64,000 bases of DNA. It comes from Parapristionchus giblindavisi. Lineage: Eukaryota > Nematoda > Chromadorea > Rhabditida > Diplogasteridae. The stretch lies in assembly GCA_943737045.1 (NCBI GenBank), contig CALSFV010000219.1, positions 868,001 through 932,000 of the forward strand. Direction: 5' to 3'. Numbering within the stretch: the stretch's first letter is position 1; each line of letters begins with the position of its first letter. The position numbers were made by a program, and so were the translations under genes. Of this stretch, positions 60,501 to 64,000 are shown piece after piece. The notes beneath the pieces are model-generated. The model did not search any database. It worked only from the letters and a program-made list of their open reading frames with translations, and had not been told where the DNA came from.

Positions 60501-63500
60501 GTTTAGATTAAATATTGGCGTGTCACGAATTCTTTAATGCTAAAAATGCATGGTTCAATGTTGCTAATTCGGCTGGAGCGGCCGTTGTTCAACATGGAAC
60601 GTTGCAAAATACTCAGAATTTTTTGCTCTTTCGTTTGGTATATGACACGCTGGGTCTAGCAGAAAATTTTTCATGCCAGGTATACTTTTGGTCTTATCGG
60701 AGTGAAAGCTACTTTTGTACTTTGGGCATTGTGGAATCAACACAAGATTACAGTTTGACATGAACTGAAGTGTAGATTATTCAGAATTTTTTGCTCTTTC
60801 ACGTGGTATATGCTACGATAAGTTTAGATTAAATATTAGCATGTGACGAATTCTTTAACGCCAAAAATGCATGGTTCAATGTTGTTAATTCGGCTGAAGT
60901 GGCCGTTGTTCAACATGGGAACGTGCAAAATACTCAGAATTTTTTGCTCTTTCGTTTGGTATATGACACTCTGGGTCTAGCAGAAAATTTTTCATGTCAG
61001 GTATTCTTTTGGTCTTATCAGAGTGAAAGCTACTTTTGTACTTTGGGCATTGTGGAATCAACACAAAATTACAGTTTGACATGAACTGAAGTGTAGATTA
61101 TTCAGAATTTTTTGCTCTTTCACGTGGTATATGCTACGATAAGTTTAGATTAAATATTGGCGTGTCACGAATTCTTTAATGCTAAAAATGCATGGTTCAA
61201 TGTTGTTAATTCGGCTGGAGCGGCCGTTGTTCAACATGGAACGTTGCAAAATACTCAGAATTTTTTCCTCTTTCGTTTGGTATATGACACGCTGGGTCTA
61301 GCAGAAAATTTTTCATGTCAGGTATACTTTTGGTCTTATCAGAGTGAAAGCTACTTTTGTACTTTGGGCATTGTGGAATCAACACAAGATTACAGTTTGA
61401 CATGAACTGAAGTGTTGATTATTCAGAATTTTTTGCTCTTTCACGTGGTATATGCTACGATAAGTTTAGATTAAATATTGGCGTGTCACGAATTCTTTAA
61501 TGCTAAAAATGCATGGTTCAATGTTGTTAATTCGGCTGGAGCGGCCGTTGTTCAACATGGAACGTTGCAAAATACTCAGAATTTTTTGCTCTTTCGTTTG
61601 GTATATGACACGCTGGGTCTAGCAGAAAATTTTTCATGTCAGGTATACTTTTGGTCTTATCAGAGTGAAAGCTACTTTTGTACTTTGGGCATTGTGGAAT
61701 CAACACAAGATAACAGTTTGACATGAACTGAAGTGTAGATTATTCAGAATTTTTTGCTCTTTCACGTGGTATATGCTACGATAAGTATCGATAAAGCATT
61801 GACATGTCACGAATTCTTTATTGCCAAAAATGCATAATTCAATTTTGTAAATTCGGCTGGAGCGGCCGTTGTTCAACATGGAACGTTGCAAAATACTCAG
61901 AATTTTTTGCTCTTTCGTTTGGTATATGACACGCTGGGTCTAGCAGAAAATTTTTCATGTCAGGTATACTTTTGGTCTTATCAGAGTGAAAGCTACTTTT
62001 GTACTTTGGGCATTGTGGAATCAACACAAGATAACAGTTTGACATGAACTGAAGTGTAGATTATTCAGAATTTTTTGCTCTTTCACGTGGTATATGCTAC
62101 GATAAGTTTCGATAAAGCATTGACATGTCACGAATTCTTTATTGCCAAAAATGCATAATTCAATTTTGTAAATTCGGCTGAAGTGCCCGTTGTTCAACAT
62201 GGGAACGAGCAAAATACTCAGAATTTTTTGCTCTTTCGTTTGGTATATGACACACTGGGTCTAGCAGAAAATTATTCATGTCAGGTATTGTTTTGGTCTT
62301 ATCGGAGTGAAAGCTACTTTTGTACTTTGGGCATTGTGGAATCAACACAAGATTACAGTTTGACATGAACTGAAGTGTAGATTATTCAGAATTTTTTGCT
62401 CTTTCACGTGGTATATGCTACGATAAGTTTAGATTAAATATTGGCGTGTCACGAATTCTTTAATGCTAAAAATGCATGGTTCAATGTTGCTAATTCGGCT
62501 GGAGCGGCCGTTGTTCAACATGGAACGTTGCAAAATACTCAGAATTTTTTGCTCTTTCGTTTGGTATATGACACGCTGGGTCTAGCAGAAAATTTTTCAT
62601 GTCAGGTATACTTTTGGTCTTATCAGAGTGAAAGCTACTTTTGTACTTTGGGCATTGTGGAATCAACACAAGATTACAGTTTGACATGAACTGAAGTGTT
62701 GATTATTCAGAATTTTTTGCTCTTTCACGTGGTATATGCTACGATAAGTTTAGATTAAATATTGGCGTGTCACGAATTCTTTAATGCTAAAAATGCATGG
62801 TTCAATGTTGTTAATTCGGCTGGAGCGGCCGTTGTTCAACATGGAACGTTGCAAAATACTCAGAATTTTTTGCTCTTTCGTTTGGTATATGACACGCTGG
62901 GTCTAGCAGAAAATTTTTCATGTCAGGTATACTTTTGGTCTTATCAGAGTGAAAGCTACTTTTGTACTTTGGGCATTGTGGAATCAACACAAGATTACAG
63001 TTTGACATGAACTGAAGTGTAGATTATTCAGAATTTTTTGCTCTTTCACGTGGTATATGCTACGATAAGTTTAGATTAAATATTGGCGTGTCACGAATTC
63101 TTTATTGCCAAAAATGCATAATTCAATTTTGTAAATTCGGCTGAAGTGCCCGTTGTTCAACATGGGAACGAGCAAAATACTCAGAATTTTTTGCTCTTTC
63201 GTTTGGTATATGACACGCTGGGTCTAGCAGAAAATTATTCATGTCAGGTATTGTTTTGGTCTTATCGGAGTGAAAGCTACTTTTGTACTTTGGGCATTGT
63301 GGAATCAACACAAGATTACAGTTTGACATGAACTGAAGTGTAGATTATTCAGAATTTTTTGCTCTTTCACGTGGTATATGCTACGATAAGTTTAGATTAA
63401 ATATTGGCGTGTCACGAATTCTTTAATGCTAAAAATGCATGGTTCAATGTGGCTAATTCGGCTGGAGCGGCCGTTGTTCAACATGGAACGTTGCAAAATA

Positions 63501-64000
63501 CTCAGAATTTTTTGCTCTTTGGTTTGGTATATGACACGCTGGGTCTAGCAGAAAATTTTTCATGTCAGGTATACTTTTGGTCTTATCAGAGTGAAAGCTA
63601 CTTTTGTACTTTGGGCATTGTGGAATCAACACAAGATAACAGTTTGACATGAACTGAAGTGTAGATTATTCAGAATTTTTTGCTCTTTCACGTGGTATAT
63701 GCTACGATAAGTTTCGATAAAGCATTGACATGTCACGAATTCTTTATTGCCAAAAATGCATAATTCAATTTTGTAAATTCGGCTGAAGTGCCCGTTGTTC
63801 AACATGGGAACGAGCAAAATACTCAGAATTTTTTGCTCTTTCGTTTGGTATATGACACGCTGGGTCTAGCAGAAAATTATTCATGTCAGGTATTGTTTTG
63901 GTCTTATCGGAGTGAAAGCTACTTTTGTACTTTGGGCATTGTGGAATCAACACAAGATTACAGTTTGACATGAACTGAAGTGTAGATTATTCAGAATTTT
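57553..64000. repeat. Divergent right-hand satellite subfamily with growing repeat unit
   Basis: Marked by tgtcaggtatacttttgg, gataacagtttg, tgtaaattcgg, gaaaattattcatg, gttgctaattc and a unit with attagcatgtgacgaattctttaacgcc (G). G units at 57874, 59158 and 60763 open successive blocks of 4 (1,284 bp), 5 (1,605 bp) and 6 (1,926 bp) monomers: G-H-C'-H', then G-H-CH-C'-H', then G-H-H-CH-C'-H'. CH is a chimera of C' and H. Each block looks like the previous one plus one monomer. More private changes per unit are visible here than in the left segment. Confidence 0.8.

Larger units (their letters stand above)
55675..64000. repeat. Satellite array, right segment
   Basis: The satellite resumes after the retrotransposon and continues to the window edge in the same orientation. 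The first units are A, B and E types like those left of the insertion. After about 57553 a different subfamily predominates. No gene, other insertion or spacer is present. Confidence 0.97.

Noticed and set aside
1..64000. CENP-B box in the satellite (TTCG....A..CGGG)
   Set aside because: ttcgtttggtatatg has only the first four core bases and no CGGG at the right spacing.

Overview
This window is almost entirely one tandem satellite DNA array, interrupted by two transposable elements. The array runs off both ends, so it is longer than 64 kb. The source is a eukaryote. A nematode is the best guess: the inserted retrotransposon encodes an RTE-clade protein resembling those I associate with rhabditid and strongylid worms. 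That assignment is from recalled family resemblance, not from a search.

Satellite (1-31032, 31366-52546, 55675-64000). The unit is a 321-bp AT-rich monomer, present roughly 189 times head to tail in one orientation. Each monomer is itself a diverged dimer of a 153-bp and a 168-bp half that share a conserved box. Seven copies are 279 bp because of one identical 42-bp deletion. Monomers fall into recurring classes, named here: A (ggagcggcc..ggaacgttgc), B (gaagtggcc..gggaacgtgc), C (ttaagtgccc..gaacgagc), D (cagagttttgtgc), plus chimeras. They are arranged in nested higher-order repeats of 2, 3, 4, 5, 6 and 8 monomers and in 3-6 kb segmental copies. From about 57.5 kb to the end a distinct subfamily takes over. 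No protein gene is supported in the satellite; the short frames recurring on both strands are by-products of the repeat.

Insertion 1 (31033-31365) is a 333-bp element with 16-bp terminal inverted repeats and a 5-bp target duplication. It carries a tRNA-like internal Pol III promoter (A box, B box) and a T5 terminator.

Insertion 2 (52547-55674, minus strand) is a 3,128-bp RTE-type non-LTR retrotransposon. It has a 9-bp target duplication, a 3' tail of two 8-bp repeats, and one uninterrupted frame for apurinic-like endonuclease plus reverse transcriptase with every catalytic motif visible. The frame has no ATG before the endonuclease domain, and the 5' end can form interleaved hairpins.

Both insertions, the 42-bp deletion, a 38-bp duplication beside the retrotransposon and a 1-bp deletion all fall in one ~55-bp stretch of the monomer. 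This points to a fragile or exposed segment.
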